The notes below the pieces were generated by a model that was given only the letters and a program-made list of their open reading frames with translations, was not told the origin of the DNA and did not search any database. Source: Toxorhynchites rutilus septentrionalis (Eukaryota > Arthropoda > Insecta > Diptera > Culicidae). From it: a DNA stretch of 64,000 nt. The stretch spans positions 287,381,348 through 287,445,347 of the forward strand of contig NC_073746.1 of assembly GCF_029784135.1 (NCBI RefSeq). Direction: 5' to 3'. The translations under genes were made by a program, and so were the position numbers. This document shows, in pieces, positions 45,392 through 55,798 of this stretch (within the stretch, counting starts at the first letter, position 1; each line of letters begins with the position of its first letter).

Positions 45392-45620
45392 TTGGGTTGG
45401 GGAAAAACAAAAGTCGTATATTATCAATATATATGGCAACACTTAATCATATCTTGTGTTGTATTTATCGCATCGGATCATACTATACGGCTATTTAAAG
45501 ACGACAATCTGTGCTACAAGTGTCGATTTCACAGTGTTGTGATTATCCTTTTCAGTCTCAAGTTATAGCACGTCAAAGATGGAGTCCACCAAGCAAGAAA
45601 TTCGCCATATTTTACGTTTT
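45392..45620 (+). mobile_element. mariner 5' fragment fused to the GACGTAG palindrome
   Basis: Starts TTGGGTTGGGGAAAAAC next to TA, typical of a mariner inverted repeat. The leader leads to an ATG at 45579 giving MESTKQEIRHILRF, the very N-terminus of a mariner transposase. It then breaks directly into GACGTAGGACTACGTC (45621-45636). No further transposase follows. Confidence 0.7.
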
Positions 45621-46074
45621 GACGTAGGACTACGTCTAACCGGAAGGTATAGGGGGTGAAATGGAAATCTAGGCACTGAACAAGTAGGAAAAAATGCAAG
45701 ATTTGGAACGCTTATAACTCGAGCATTTCTCAATAGATCGCAAAGGTTTTTGCATCAATTGATAGGAAATATATCTACGCATCTATCATAACGAATAACA
45801 TTTCATTTTTCTTGAGATAAATAATTGAATAATTGTGAAATATCAAGCATTGTTAAAATGCACTATGTGCCCATTTTTGAATGGTCCATTTTGTGCTCCT
45901 CAAATCGTACCGACCAAAACGGGCAACCAGAGCAGCAGCGAAATAGAATGAAGCACGATTAGAAAGAAAAAAGAAAAAAATGAACGAAACATTGGTCGCA
46001 GTCTCACACATGCGTAATTCTCGAGCCAGCCAGTCAGCTTAAAAATCCCCGCTCCGCTGCCGTAATGATCATTC

Positions 46075-46650
46075 TCATTCAAACCGTACACCACATCGGT
46101 TCGCATCACAACACATCAACAAACCAACCCAAGCAGCCATGTCTGGACATGGCAAAGGAGGAAAAGTGAAGGGAAAGGCAAAATCCCGCTCGAACCGTGT
46201 TGATCCGTGTTCCCCGCAAGGGTAGCTAGGCCGAGCGCGTTAGTACCAGTGCACCAGTCCACCTAGCCGGCGTTATATAGTTTCGGCCGCCGAAGTGATC
46301 GAGTTAGCTGCTCGCGACGATAAGAAAACCCGCATTCGGAACAGAACACATTCGGTTCGGTGGACATCAAGACAACAGGCAGTTTCAGCGAGTGGCGAGT
46401 GGCAAACGCAATCGCAAAACGGCATCAGGTAGCAGAAGAAAAAAGTTTGTTCTTTATACAAACTGCTTTGGTGGCAAATCCAGAACAAGGCGGCATCGAG
46501 GGCGTTCGAAATGGTTTTTTTTTCAAAACCCCGAGTACTAAGTTTTCTAAATTGGAACCATTCCATAAAACAAGGCGCTTTTCAGGGCTATTAAACCTTC
46601 CAAAAAAGAGTTTAGGAAATACAGTTCAATGCTTTCTAAAACATTATCCA
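46075..46650 (+). pseudogene. Histone H2A-derived relic, copy 2
   Basis: The ATG at 46139 starts MSGHGKGGKVKGKAKSRSNR, matching the H2A N-terminus with one change (Arg4 to His). The leader CATCAACAAACCAACCCAAG precedes it. Then a frameshift or deletion, a TAG near 46226, and a last recognisable piece VIELAARDDKKTRIRNR. The histone-fold C-terminus is not recognisable. At 46573-46588 GGCGCTTTTCAGGGCT is a degenerate histone 3' stem-loop followed by ATTAAACC, as in copy 1. It cannot make a functional histone. Confidence 0.82.
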
Positions 46651-47104
46651 AAATAATAATAAAACACAAATTGATTTTTTCATAATTTGTTTTCCAGGAT
46701 CTGATGAGTATGTGAATTTGGCAGTTGTTCTGAGCTTATTGATTTTCACCAACTCTTAAATTGCTTCTAGATTGAAAGTACAGTAATTTACACTTATCTC
46801 GACATTTAGCTAATTGGACGGACCTGTAATGCGACATATTTAGTTGGACATTTTTGTAAACATAGAGTTCGGGGTCCAAATTATGACCCCTCATTGAAAG
46901 CCGACACTACCACTGTCATCGCAAATGTTCAATTACAGGTTAAAATTACCTCCAATCCGATACTGAGTGGTGGTAATGCGACGTGCCATTGAACTTGCGA
47001 ACTTGCATTCTTTTTAAGATGCGAAAATTAATTTAAATGTAAATAATATTTTAAAATAGAATGGAATAAACGATATATTAAATTTGAAAAAAAAAAAAAA
47101 AAAA

Positions 47105-47300
47105 AAATGTAATTTACTGTAAAATATGTCACAAGCTGGATGGGAAGAAATTTTCCAACTGTGAAAGCTGTGGCGAGTGGCAAATGCAATCGCTAAACAG
47201 CAAGGTTTAGCCGAACAAGATGGGGATATCGAGTGATAACAAAACAATAAACTCTTTAGATTGAAGATAATTTTGTGATCCTGAAAAGGACCCTTTTTAG
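47105..47300 (+). repeat. Repeat shared with 54455-54595, in histone-like context
   Basis: Both contain GTAATTTACTG, ATGTCACAAGCTGGATGGGA, AAATTTTCCAACTG and GGCGAGTGGCAAA(T/C)GCAAT, then CGAACAAGATGGG. At 47278-47293 the minus strand reads GGTCCTTTTCAGGATC, a histone-type stem-loop. The I-clade element starts about 50 bp further on. Confidence 0.65.
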
Positions 47301-47582
47301 CCTGCATGTGAATCCAACGAGCGAACAAATCGTAATGAATGTATTTTTCTTTCTTTCTTTCTTTGTTTTTAAGAGGCTTTAAACTTTGCAGTTCATTCGC
47401 CTCTAGCCCAGTGAAGAGCCACAATAAAACCAGCCCAGAGGGGACTGGCGAAAGGGAAACCAAAAAAAATCACTCATCAGATCTGTCCGCTCGACTCTCG
47501 GTTAAAGAAGAAGGTAGGAAGGGATCGTGTTCCAAAGGCGTGTTCCAAAGCCAAAAAACAAAAAGGCCCTTCTCAGGAGGAT

Positions 47583-47690
47583 AGGAAGGAAAGGAGTGGA
47601 AAGGATTTGGGTGGGATTAGTGGAGTGGGAGGGGGTGGGAGTGGTATGGGAAGGAAAGAAGGGAGGAGTGGGTGTGGGGTGGGGTGAAAT
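47583..47690 (+). other. G-rich tract in the I-element 3' region
   Basis: Many GGG runs on the plus strand (GTGGGAGGGGGTGGGAG and neighbours) could form a G-quadruplex. The retrotransposon transcript carries the C-rich complement. Confidence 0.6.
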
Positions 47691-48083
47691 GAAATGAAAT
47701 ACAGTTTGAATAGATAATAAAATATAGTGGTTTTGAATTTAATGGTATATAGTATAGCTGAAAAATGGAGAGGTTTATTTAATGAATTTATCCTCCTTGG
47801 TGGGTGTGGCTGTAGGAATAGGAAGTTGATTAAAGTATAATGTAATGGATAGAAGATAGATGTGGGTATGAAAGTATATATTATATTATTTGTTATTTAT
47901 TATTATTGAATGCGTGTATATACATGTATGAATACCTTCCTTCCGACCCGTACATACATGTGTATACAGACATAAACACGTATACATGACTGTGAAGTGG
48001 CGAACTTTAATAAGCAATTTCCAAGGTATTTATTATTTCGGTTTAGATTTTACCAAAGAAGTTGGTTTCTTTCAGAAACGCAA

Positions 48084-51000
48084 TTAAATTGTTTCTTGGG
48101 TCTCGTCTCTACTGAGGATATCTCGGAGACTCTGACCTATGTTGTGTCGGACTCGAGCATCTTTGGTATGTTGACATTCAAGTAAAAGATGGCTAACGGA
48201 AACCGGAGCTTCGTTGCAAGCACATTGGGGTTTTTCGGCTCTGCAGAACAAGTGTGAGTGGGTGAAGTTAGTGTGCCCAATTCGAAGACGGGTAAGGACT
48301 TGCCTTTCCCTACTATTGAGACGGTCCTCCCAAGGGAGAGTGGAATTTTTGATTTTATGAAGATGAGTGGGACGGCTGTTTATCCAACCTATGTCCCAAC
48401 TTTCACGGACTTGCTGTTTTACCCAGCGGACAATGTCAGATGGAGGACAGGGCATGTCTGGGGGTTCTATTTTGCTGCCCTTGCCGGCCAGTATGTCGGC
48501 GGCTGTGTTTCCGCGGATTCATGAGTGACCAGGAACCCAGCAGAAGGAGATGTTTTTATTTGAAGCAGCCTCTTCTGTTTGCTTAATCCATGGGTGTTTG
48601 CTGTTTCCACTTAGAAGATCGTGGAGACAGCTAGCTGAGTCTGAGAATATTGTGGTAGGAAGAAACTCATGGGTGCATTCTTGGGTAGCTATTAAAAGGG
48701 CGAAAGCTTCCGCACTGAAGATGGAGCATTGCGGTGGAAGAGAAAAGCTACCAGTGTATCTACTCTCAAAGATTCCACATCCAACTCCATCGGCACTGAC
48801 TGAACCATCTGTGTATACCTGGTGGTTGATTTGAAAATTGGATGCAACGAGGTTATTGAAGCAGGGTTTGACTTTTGGAGAAGGGTCTCCCGCCCGAACT
48901 GCCTTGAGAAGTTCAAGGTTAATGTTCGGCGGTTTGACGTTCCAATTTCTTCCCGTCGCAGATGAACGTTCACATATATCGGGAAGATCTTTGTTCGTGA
49001 GATTTTTGAACCATGTTTTAGCCCTATTTATTAATGGGACATTGTGGTCGCTTCCGGGGAGAGACAAGTGACGGATGGCTTTATTAGTGATGGCTTTTGT
49101 TACCAGGTGGGTGAAGGGAAGTTGCCCACTTTCTGCCATTACAGCAAGAGTAGGACTGGTGGGAAAAGCGCCAATTGCGAGCCGAATTGCTTTATTGTGA
49201 ATTGGTTGAATGGTGTTTAACACCCTGTCCCCTCCACGGCTGAAGGTGCCTATTCCGTAAAGGATTTGTGGGACCAACCAAACATTTACAACATTTAGCA
49301 GCGTCTTTCTATGGCCAGAGGCTAGGTTGCCTGCGATAGCCTTGATGATGTTCAATTTCTTTCTGGTGGCTATTTTGGTCTTTTGGGAATGTGATAGGAA
49401 GTTGAGTTTCTTGTCGAAAGTAACCCCTAGTATTTTCAATGTCCTCATTGTAGGGATCGGGATTTTGTTGAGCTGAAGATAGGTTCTCCTTCTGAGAGCT
49501 TTTCCGATATGTATGTGTTTGGATTTCTCCGGGGAAAGTTTGAAACCTGTTTTTAGAGCCCAGTTTTGGATGGAGTCTAAGGTTTTTTGAAGCCTCTTTC
49601 TCTGAATTAAGCCGAAGCAGCTCGTAGAGATAAGAGTGATGTCATCTGCATAGACTATGACCTTTATATGGTCCGGGATAATCTCGAATAGAGATTGCAT
49701 GGCAATGTTGAAGAGGGTTGGTGAAAGTGCTGAGCCTTGTGGGAAGCCGTTTTCTGGGATTTTTAGAGAAGATTGGTGGATGTTAATAACGGTTTTGAAA
49801 GACCGGTTTTCTAGAAAACTTTTAATGAAGAGACCTAATCTCCCACGAATCCCCCAGTCGAAAAGGCTTTTCAGCACTGGGTACCTCCATGCCCGATCGA
49901 AGGCCTTGGATAAATCCAGGGAAACAATATCAATGTGATGTAATTTTTCAGTTGCGTCGTCTAGGATTTTTTCGATTGCTACAAGGCAATCTTCTGTACC
50001 TTTTCCCGCACGGAAGGCGAATTGTCTGGGATCAATCAGCTTATTTGACTCTAGAAAAGTCGTTAAGCGTCGATTGATCATTTTTTCCAAGACTTTCCCA
50101 ACACAACTTAGAAGAGTGATGGGGCGGAAATTGTCAAGAAGATGGTTGTTCATGTCTGGTTTCGGGATACAGATCATTAAACCCTCTTTCCAGCAACTGG
50201 GGAGAGTTCCACTGTCCCAGACTTTGTTGAGGAGCTTCAGAAGTGCTTTTTTCCCGAGATGGGGTAGATTCTTAAGCATAGGGTAGCTGATGTCATCAGG
50301 TCCTGTGGATCCTTGTTTGACTTTGTTCAGTACCCAATCGAGCTCTTTGAGGGAGAGGTTTTTGTTGAAGTTAAATTCCACATCGGTATGAAAATCGATG
50401 GGAATTCTTTCGCATTCCGTTTTGTGGGTTAGAAAGGTTTGGTAGTAGTTTTGATTGGAGGAGGCGGATGCAAAGAAATCTCCAAACGCCTCGGCGACGA
50501 TTTTCCGGTCATTGGTGTATTGACCGTTAATTAGAAGATTATATTCTTTGCTCCTTTTCTTGCCATGAAGCCTGCCAATCTTACTCCATAACTCCTTTGT
50601 TGACGCGTTGGGATTAATTTCGCTGACGAATTTAACCCAACTGTTGTGCTTGGCTGTGTTGATAGCAGTCTTAGCTTCTTTGCGAGCCCTTTGGAACTCT
50701 GTAAGCAGAGTGGGCCTCAGTGGGCTGTCCGGATGGGCCTTTCTTAATTTGCGTAGGGCCTTACGTCGACCTTTGATCGCTGCCTTCAGCTCAGGCGACC
50801 ACCATGGGACACATTTCCTGCCAGGGATGCCACTGGTTCTGGGGATGTGCACCATTGCAACTTCTAGGACAACTTTGGAGAATTCCTCGGCTGTCCAATC
50901 TTATTTAGCGGAGAGGCGGTTTTCAATGTTAAACTGATAGCTAGCCCAGTCAGCGTATTAAAATTTCCATCTTGGCCTTGTTGAAAACTCTGGAGAAGTT

Positions 51001-51960
51001 TGGCCGAAGGAAGTGAAGATTGGAAAATGATCGCTTCCGCAAGTATCATCGTGGATGTTCCAAGAAAGCTTTGAAGAGAGTTTGTCTGATACTATAGTGA
51101 GATCGATGGCTGAAGTAGTACCAGAATAATGGATTCTGGTGTGTTGGTCGTTGTTAAGAAGGAGAAGAGAATGGTCGGATATGAAATCATCAATGATGGA
51201 TCCTTTTCGATCGAGGTATGCACCTCCCCAGGCGTATGAGTGGGCGTTGAAATCACCCATAAGCATGATTGGGGCGGGAAGACGGCGCCAGTGGTTGTAT
51301 GGTTAGCGTAACAGCCTCACAATCCGATCGGCCTGGGTTCAATCCCAGCTGGCGTCGTTGGGATTTTCTGAGGCGAAAAATCTCTGGTTACGTCTTCCTT
51401 CGGAGTGGAAGTAAAAGAAGTTGGCCCGGCTCATGAGTTGTTGAGTCTGATAGGTAGGAACAGGTGGAGTCGCCTCCCTGATGTCGGTGATTGGCACTAA
51501 AGTGGCGGAAATAGGCCGACGAAAAATAAGCGAAGATAAAAAAAAAAAAATGATTGGGGCGGGAAGTTGGGCGAACAAGTGGTCCAGTTGGCCACGTAGA
51601 GTGTTCGGATTGGAATCATTAGTGATGTAGATGCTAACGACGGTGATTGGAAAGGGGTGTTTAATGCGCACTACCACTGCCTGAAGATCAGTGGTAATGG
51701 GAAGAAGATCATGTGGAGTGCCATCTTTGATTGCGATTGCAACTCCGTTTTTTGAGGGGTTGGGACCCTCTTTGAAGTATGTGATGAACTTTGGAATGAA
51801 ATTTTTATCGAAGTTGTTTGGTGTCATAGTTTCCTGAAGGGCTATGACTGTAGGATTGGAGCTCGTAATAAGCATTTTCAATTCTAAAATATTTTGTCGG
51901 ATACTTCTGATATTCCATTGTATCCCGAATTTCTGTATTGGAGTGAATGTGTTAGAGTGA
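48084..51960 (-). pseudogene. I-clade ORF2: endonuclease, reverse transcriptase, RNase H; dead
   Basis: One frame holds the whole protein. Endonuclease begins IQWNIRSIRQN, then VIALQETM and MLMGDFNAHSYAWGG, ending CGSDHFPI. RT has STGPDDISYPML, VSLDLSKAFDRAW, GFPQGSALSP and VYADDITLIS (about residue 403 of the 48519-50855 block). RNase H has VYTDGSVSADG, SAEAFALL, IFSDSASCLH and CWVPGHS. Nonsense codons break it near 50956, near 50900 and at about 48519, where TGA replaces the Gly after PGHS. The C-terminus continues to 48084. A SINE splits the endonuclease at 51282-51549. The lesions preclude a full-length product. Confidence 0.9.
51282..51549 (+). mobile_element. tRNA-derived SINE inserted in the retrotransposon endonuclease
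   Basis: The head has a box A-like TGGTTGTATGGTTAGCG and box B GGGTTCAATCCC, followed by a unique body and a poly(A) end. Target duplication ATGATTGGGGCGGGAAG is exact at 51265-51281 and 51550-51566. SINE plus duplication is 285 bp, a multiple of three. It is a different family from the 15065 SINE (poly(A), not GAA, tail) and lies antisense to the host element. Confidence 0.93.
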
Positions 51961-52015
51961 TTTAACTCTAATTCCTAAGTCTTAGTTGTGTTGTGTTTGG
52001 ACTATCCAAAGAGGA

Positions 52016-53419
52016 TTAGTTCGATTGTCCTTTACCCTTGGAAAGAGAAGCTTTCTTCGGGGTGTTGTTGTTCTTGTTTGGTGTGGAGGTCTTTGGGGTG
52101 TTTGTTGTGTGTGTGTTGTTGTTTTTTGATGTATGTACGTTGTTGTTGTTGTTTTTTGTTTGATGTGCGTTGTTGTTGTTGTTGCTGTTTTTTGTTATGG
52201 TTGTGTTGTTGTTATTCGTTGGTGTTGTGGTTCTTTGTTCATTTTTTGTTCTTTTTCTTTCTTTATTGATTTGGGTTTCATCTTCAGATTTTTGTTCTGA
52301 TTCTGAAGGTGATTCTTTATTTATTTTCCTTTTGTTTTTTTTCGGGGCTTCGGATGTATCCATTGAAATTACCGATTCGCTATCTAATTCGGTTGTCGAA
52401 CTTTCGGTAGACGATTCGGTCATGGTTGTGTCCATAACTGAGGGAGTGCTTTCGCGACTAGAAGCGGCCGAAGCGGCCGAGGCGCAGCTGCATTTGCACT
52501 TGCAGCCGGCCATTGGTGCCCGAATTTTGTTAATTCTATCTTGTAAGACGCTTGAAAAGGTTGGACCATTGTTTTGGGTGAGTAGATTCTTGGCTTCTCT
52601 GTAAGAGATTCCTCGATCTATTCTTGTCCTAGTTATTTCGTTTTCTTCAAGCCATTTAGGACACTTCCTACTAGAAGAGGAGTGGTTTCCTTGGCAATTG
52701 ATGCAAAGTGCTGGAGAGTTGCACATCTTATAATCGAAGTCTTTGGGATGTTCTTTGCTGCAGTTTCTGCATAGCGGGTCCTCGCGCTTGCATCTTTTGC
52801 TGGTGTGCCCAAAATTAAAACACTTGAAGCACTGCATGGGGTTCGGATAGTAGTTCCGAGTCCCAGCGCGAATGAAGCCAAAATATATGAATTCGTGAAC
52901 AACGGTTCCGCGAATTGTGAGGATTAGTGTTGGTGTAGGGATAATGGATTCTCCGTCTTTTCTGGTTATGCGCTTAACGTCGATCACTTTCTGATCGGAA
53001 AGCTCTTTCGCTAGTTCTTCGTTTTTTAAATCGATTACGTCTCTACATGTTACAACGCATTTGCGTTGGTTCAAAGTTGGGTGGAAGATCACCTCTACAG
53101 GGGTGTTGTCTATTAGTTTAGTAATAGAAAGCAACTTACCGACAACATCCTCGTCCCTAGTTGTCAAGATGTATTGCAGTTTCTTCTTTTCATCGCGCTG
53201 TGGTTTTGCGCTGTTGAAATCTTTTGCAACTGCATTGATGGTTTTGCTCACGGTGAAGGGGTTCGTTGGAAGCACCTTGTCTCCTGTAGCTCTGAGAAGC
53301 AGTATTTGGAGGTTGCCATTTGAGAGGTCCGCCCATAGTGGAGCGGTGGCTTCGGTAGGCCTGCCCTCGTAGAAGTTTGTAGCCCGGCCTCCCGGAGGCC
53401 CGGAGCTACTAGAAGCCAT
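52016..53419 (-). CDS. I-clade ORF1 (Gag-like nucleic-acid-binding protein), open
   Basis: 467 residues without interruption. The N-terminal region (about residues 40-180) is a Gag-type fold of unknown detail. Three cysteine-rich knuckles follow at about residues 195-260: CFKCFNFGHTSKRC, CRNCSKEHPKDFDYKMC and CINCQGNHSSSSRKC. The C-terminus is low complexity, Ser/Thr- then Asn/Lys/Thr-rich. In this family ORF1 protein binds element RNA to form the transposition particle. Start: ATG at 53419 (MASSSSGPPGG). ORF2 begins just after the stop. It may be expressible although its partner ORF2 is dead. Confidence 0.85.
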   Translation of the reverse strand: MASSSSGPPGGRATNFYEGRPTEATAPLWADLSNGNLQILLLRATGDKVLPTNPFTVSKTINAVAKDFNSAKPQRDEKKKLQYILTTRDEDVVGKLLSITKLIDNTPVEVIFHPTLNQRKCVVTCRDVIDLKNEELAKELSDQKVIDVKRITRKDGESIIPTPTLILTIRGTVVHEFIYFGFIRAGTRNYYPNPMQCFKCFNFGHTSKRCKREDPLCRNCSKEHPKDFDYKMCNSPALCINCQGNHSSSSRKCPKWLEENEITRTRIDRGISYREAKNLLTQNNGPTFSSVLQDRINKIRAPMAGCKCKCSCASAASAASSRESTPSVMDTTMTESSTESSTTELDSESVISMDTSEAPKKNKRKINKESPSESEQKSEDETQINKERKRTKNEQRTTTPTNNNNTTITKNSNNNNNAHQTKNNNNNVHTSKNNNTHTTNTPKTSTPNKNNNTPKKASLSKGKGQSN

Positions 53420-54049
53420 GCTTCTGCTTGACTATATCACTGATATAGTCAGCAGAAAAAAGTGTGATAATCACAAAAAAATTCTTTTCTGAGGGATCTT
53501 CACTAGTAGGATATGTACCCGAAAGTTCACTTTGTTCCGGTAAAGCACTTTAAAACCACCAATTGACGCGAATCACTATGAAAAATCACTTGTTGTGATA
53601 ATTGTTTCAGCCACTTCACTGTCTGTATGCGTGTTTAAATTCTTTTTAACTATATTTTTTATTTTAGCAACACTACAGTTGAACTGCCAACACTGCCCGA
53701 AAAGGGGGCGTGGCGTCTATGACGCCGAAAAGCGCGCGCTTTTCCGGTTTGCCGGCAAGCGCCCGCTCTCCACAGTCGACGCGAGCTGTTGCTTTCTTCC
53801 ACTCTTCTTCTGCTGCCACTTAAAAATAATTAAAATTAACTCCTTCGGAATCGCCAGGGGGAGACGTCCTAGTCCGCTGTCCAAAACGCCAAACTGCCGA
53901 GCTGAAAGAAAACGCGACCTTCTCGGTCGGAGGTTAAAATCAGTATGATGATGTATTTTTTTGCCATCGCTCCCTTTTAACGCTCATTCGTTCGTCTCGT
54001 TGGACTCGCCCCTCTGGCTGAGTCTGCCGATTTGTCTCTATCCTGTGAG

Positions 54050-54420
54050 TGTGTACCGCTATAGTATAAAACACGCGGATCCCAAAAAAATATCTTATTT
54101 TCTTTCAAACCGTAAAGCCGTGCGGTTGTACGGCATCGGCATCGTGGACGTAACAAAGGAGGACAAGTTAAGGGAAAGGCAAAGTCACTAGAACCGTGCA
54201 GGTCTCCAGTTCACTGTTGATCGCATTCACTGATTGCTCCGCAAGGGTAACTGGGCCGAACGGATTGGTGCCGGAGCACCAGTATACCTAACAGCGATTA
54301 TAGAGTTTCGGCCGTCGGAGTGCTCGAGTTGGCTTGCAAAGCTGCTCACGACAATCAGAAAACCCGCATCAAGAACAGAGCAGCTTCGGTTCGGCGCTCA
54401 TCAAGGCAACAATTAGTTTC
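54050..54420 (+). pseudogene. Histone H2A-derived relic, copy 3, with promoter-like sequence
   Basis: The frame at 54234 gives [18 protein letters not shown], an excellent match to the H2A segment [18 protein letters not shown]; it then shifts, and [19 protein letters not shown] is readable in another frame. The N-terminal basic tail is recognisable only as GQVKGKAKS-like sequence in a shifted frame. Upstream a TATA-like GTATAAAACACG at about 54064 and leader TTTCAAACCGTAAAG are kept. A perfect histone stem-loop lies downstream at 54610-54625. Multiple lesions; not functional. Confidence 0.83.
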
Positions 54421-54597
54421 AGTGAGTGGCAAAGTGTTTCTCCGGCATGTCGCATTAAATGTAATTTACTGAACAACATGTCACAAGCTGGATGGGAAGA
54501 AATTTTCCAACTGTAAAAGCTGTGGCGAGTGGCAAACGCAATAGCTAAACAGGAAGGTTTATCCGAACAAGATGGGAATATCGAGTGATAACAAAAA

Positions 54598-54808
54598 CAC
54601 AACACCAAAGGTTCTTCTCAGAACCATCAACATATTCATAAAGAGTAAACAGTAAACTAATCCATTTTTCAGGTAGATAGGTAGGTATTCACGTAGGAGA
54701 AGAAAATAAAACAATATATTTAAAATATATATTTAACAAAAGCTGTCCCCTTTGTATAGTCCTACGTCACTCCGGTTATGTCCCCGACATTACCCACCCG
54801 TCTTTTTA
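54598..54808 (+). repeat. 210-bp repeat with perfect histone-type 3' stem-loop, copy 2
   Basis: Nearly identical to 5098-5308. Stem-loop GGTTCTTCTCAGAACC at 54610-54625, with the TTCTC loop variant allowed for histone mRNAs. It ends GACATTACCCACCCGTC, where the mariner relic begins. Confidence 0.75.
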
Positions 54809-54814
54809 CTACCT

Positions 54815-55790
54815 GCGAGGTAAAATTGCAACGAAGGCGGCCTAAAAAATTTGTGGAGTTTATGGACCCGATACTGTAACGATTCGCACAGCAAAGCGTT
54901 GGTTTGATCGATTTCATTCTGGTGTAGTGGCTGTCGAAGATACACCCCAAGTAGACCAAATAGACCGGCATGTGAGCACTCGCTCGATTGGTCAGGAACT
55001 GGGTATAGACCATAAAACCGTTTGGAACCATTTGCAGAAAATTGGATTCCAAAAAAGCTGGATGTATGGGTGCCACACGAGTTGACGCAAAAAAATCTTT
55101 TAGACCGAATCAACGCCTGCGATGCACTGCTGAAACGGAACGAACTCGACCCATTTTTGAAGAAGATGGTGACTGGTGATGAAAAGTGTATCACGTAAGA
55201 CAACCTAAAGCGAAAAAAGTCGTAATCGAAGCGCGGTGAGCCGGTCCAAACCATCGCCAAGCTCGGATTGACAACCAGGAAGGTTTTTCTGTGTGTTTGG
55301 TGGGATTGGAAGGGAATCATCCACTATGAGCTGCTCAACTATGGCCAGAACCTCAACTCGGTTCTCTACTATGAGCAGCTTGACCGTTTGAAGCAGGCGA
55401 TTGAACAGAAGCGGCCAGAAATGATCAATAGGAATGGTATTGTTTTGTTTTCCACCAGGACAACGCTCGGCCTCACACATCTTTGATGACCCGCCAGAAG
55501 CTACGGGAGCATCCATCCGAGCTCTCGTAGCTTCTGGCGGGGTCCTATTGCACCCACCGTGTAGTCCGGACCTGGCTCCAAGTGTTTATCATCTCTTCTT
55601 CCGGTCCATGACAAACGCTCTTGGTGATACTAAGTTGGCCTCAAAAGAGGCTTGCGAAAACTGGCTGTCTGAGTTTTCTGCAAATAAGGTGGTGGGGGGG
55701 GGGGTTTATAAGGGGGGATAATGAAGTTGCCTTCTAAATGGCAACAAGTTTGCGAACAAAACGGCGCATATTTGACTTAAATTGGATAAT
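54815..55790 (+). pseudogene. mariner transposon relic related to 2847-3997
   Basis: Same group as the 2847 element: WVPHELTQKN-type linker, KMVTGDEK (first Asp block), VFLCVWWDWKGIIHYELLNYG, PCSPDLAPS and the end EQNGAYLT. Many lesions: a stop after GDEKCIT, a frameshift at the second-Asp region near 55450, a missing Asp in the last block (SVYHLF) and a G-run near 55692. At 55491-55540 the sequence folds back on itself, marking a small inversion-duplication. Inactive. It abuts a Helitron-like repeat. Confidence 0.87.
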
Positions 55791-55798
55791 TTTAAGTA

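Larger units (their letters stand above)
47349..53950 (-). mobile_element. I-clade-like non-LTR retrotransposon with SINE inside
   Basis: Transcribed right to left: 5' leader (53420-53950, GC-rich at its start), ORF1 (52016-53419), ORF2 (48084 to about 51960), and a roughly 730-bp 3' region that is C-rich on the transcript. It ends in an A-rich tail (CTTTCTTTCTTTCTTT on the plus strand). ATGTATTTTT at 47339-47348 and 53951-53960 is a probable 10-bp target duplication; the exact edges are uncertain because of T-runs. CCHC-type ORF1 plus apurinic-type endonuclease, RT and RNase H in ORF2 place it with the I-clade group. It landed in histone-like sequence. Confidence 0.82.

Noticed and set aside
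46139..46230. Functional histone H2A gene
   Set aside because: The N-terminus is excellent, but a stop and frame changes follow within 30 codons and the histone fold is missing.
51282..51355. tRNA gene on the plus strand
   Set aside because: Also a SINE head: it continues into a SINE body and poly(A) and is bounded by a 17-bp duplication.
52170..52604. Plus-strand 144-codon hydrophobic frame
   Set aside because: Antisense of the low-complexity Asn/Thr/Lys tail of the I-clade ORF1.
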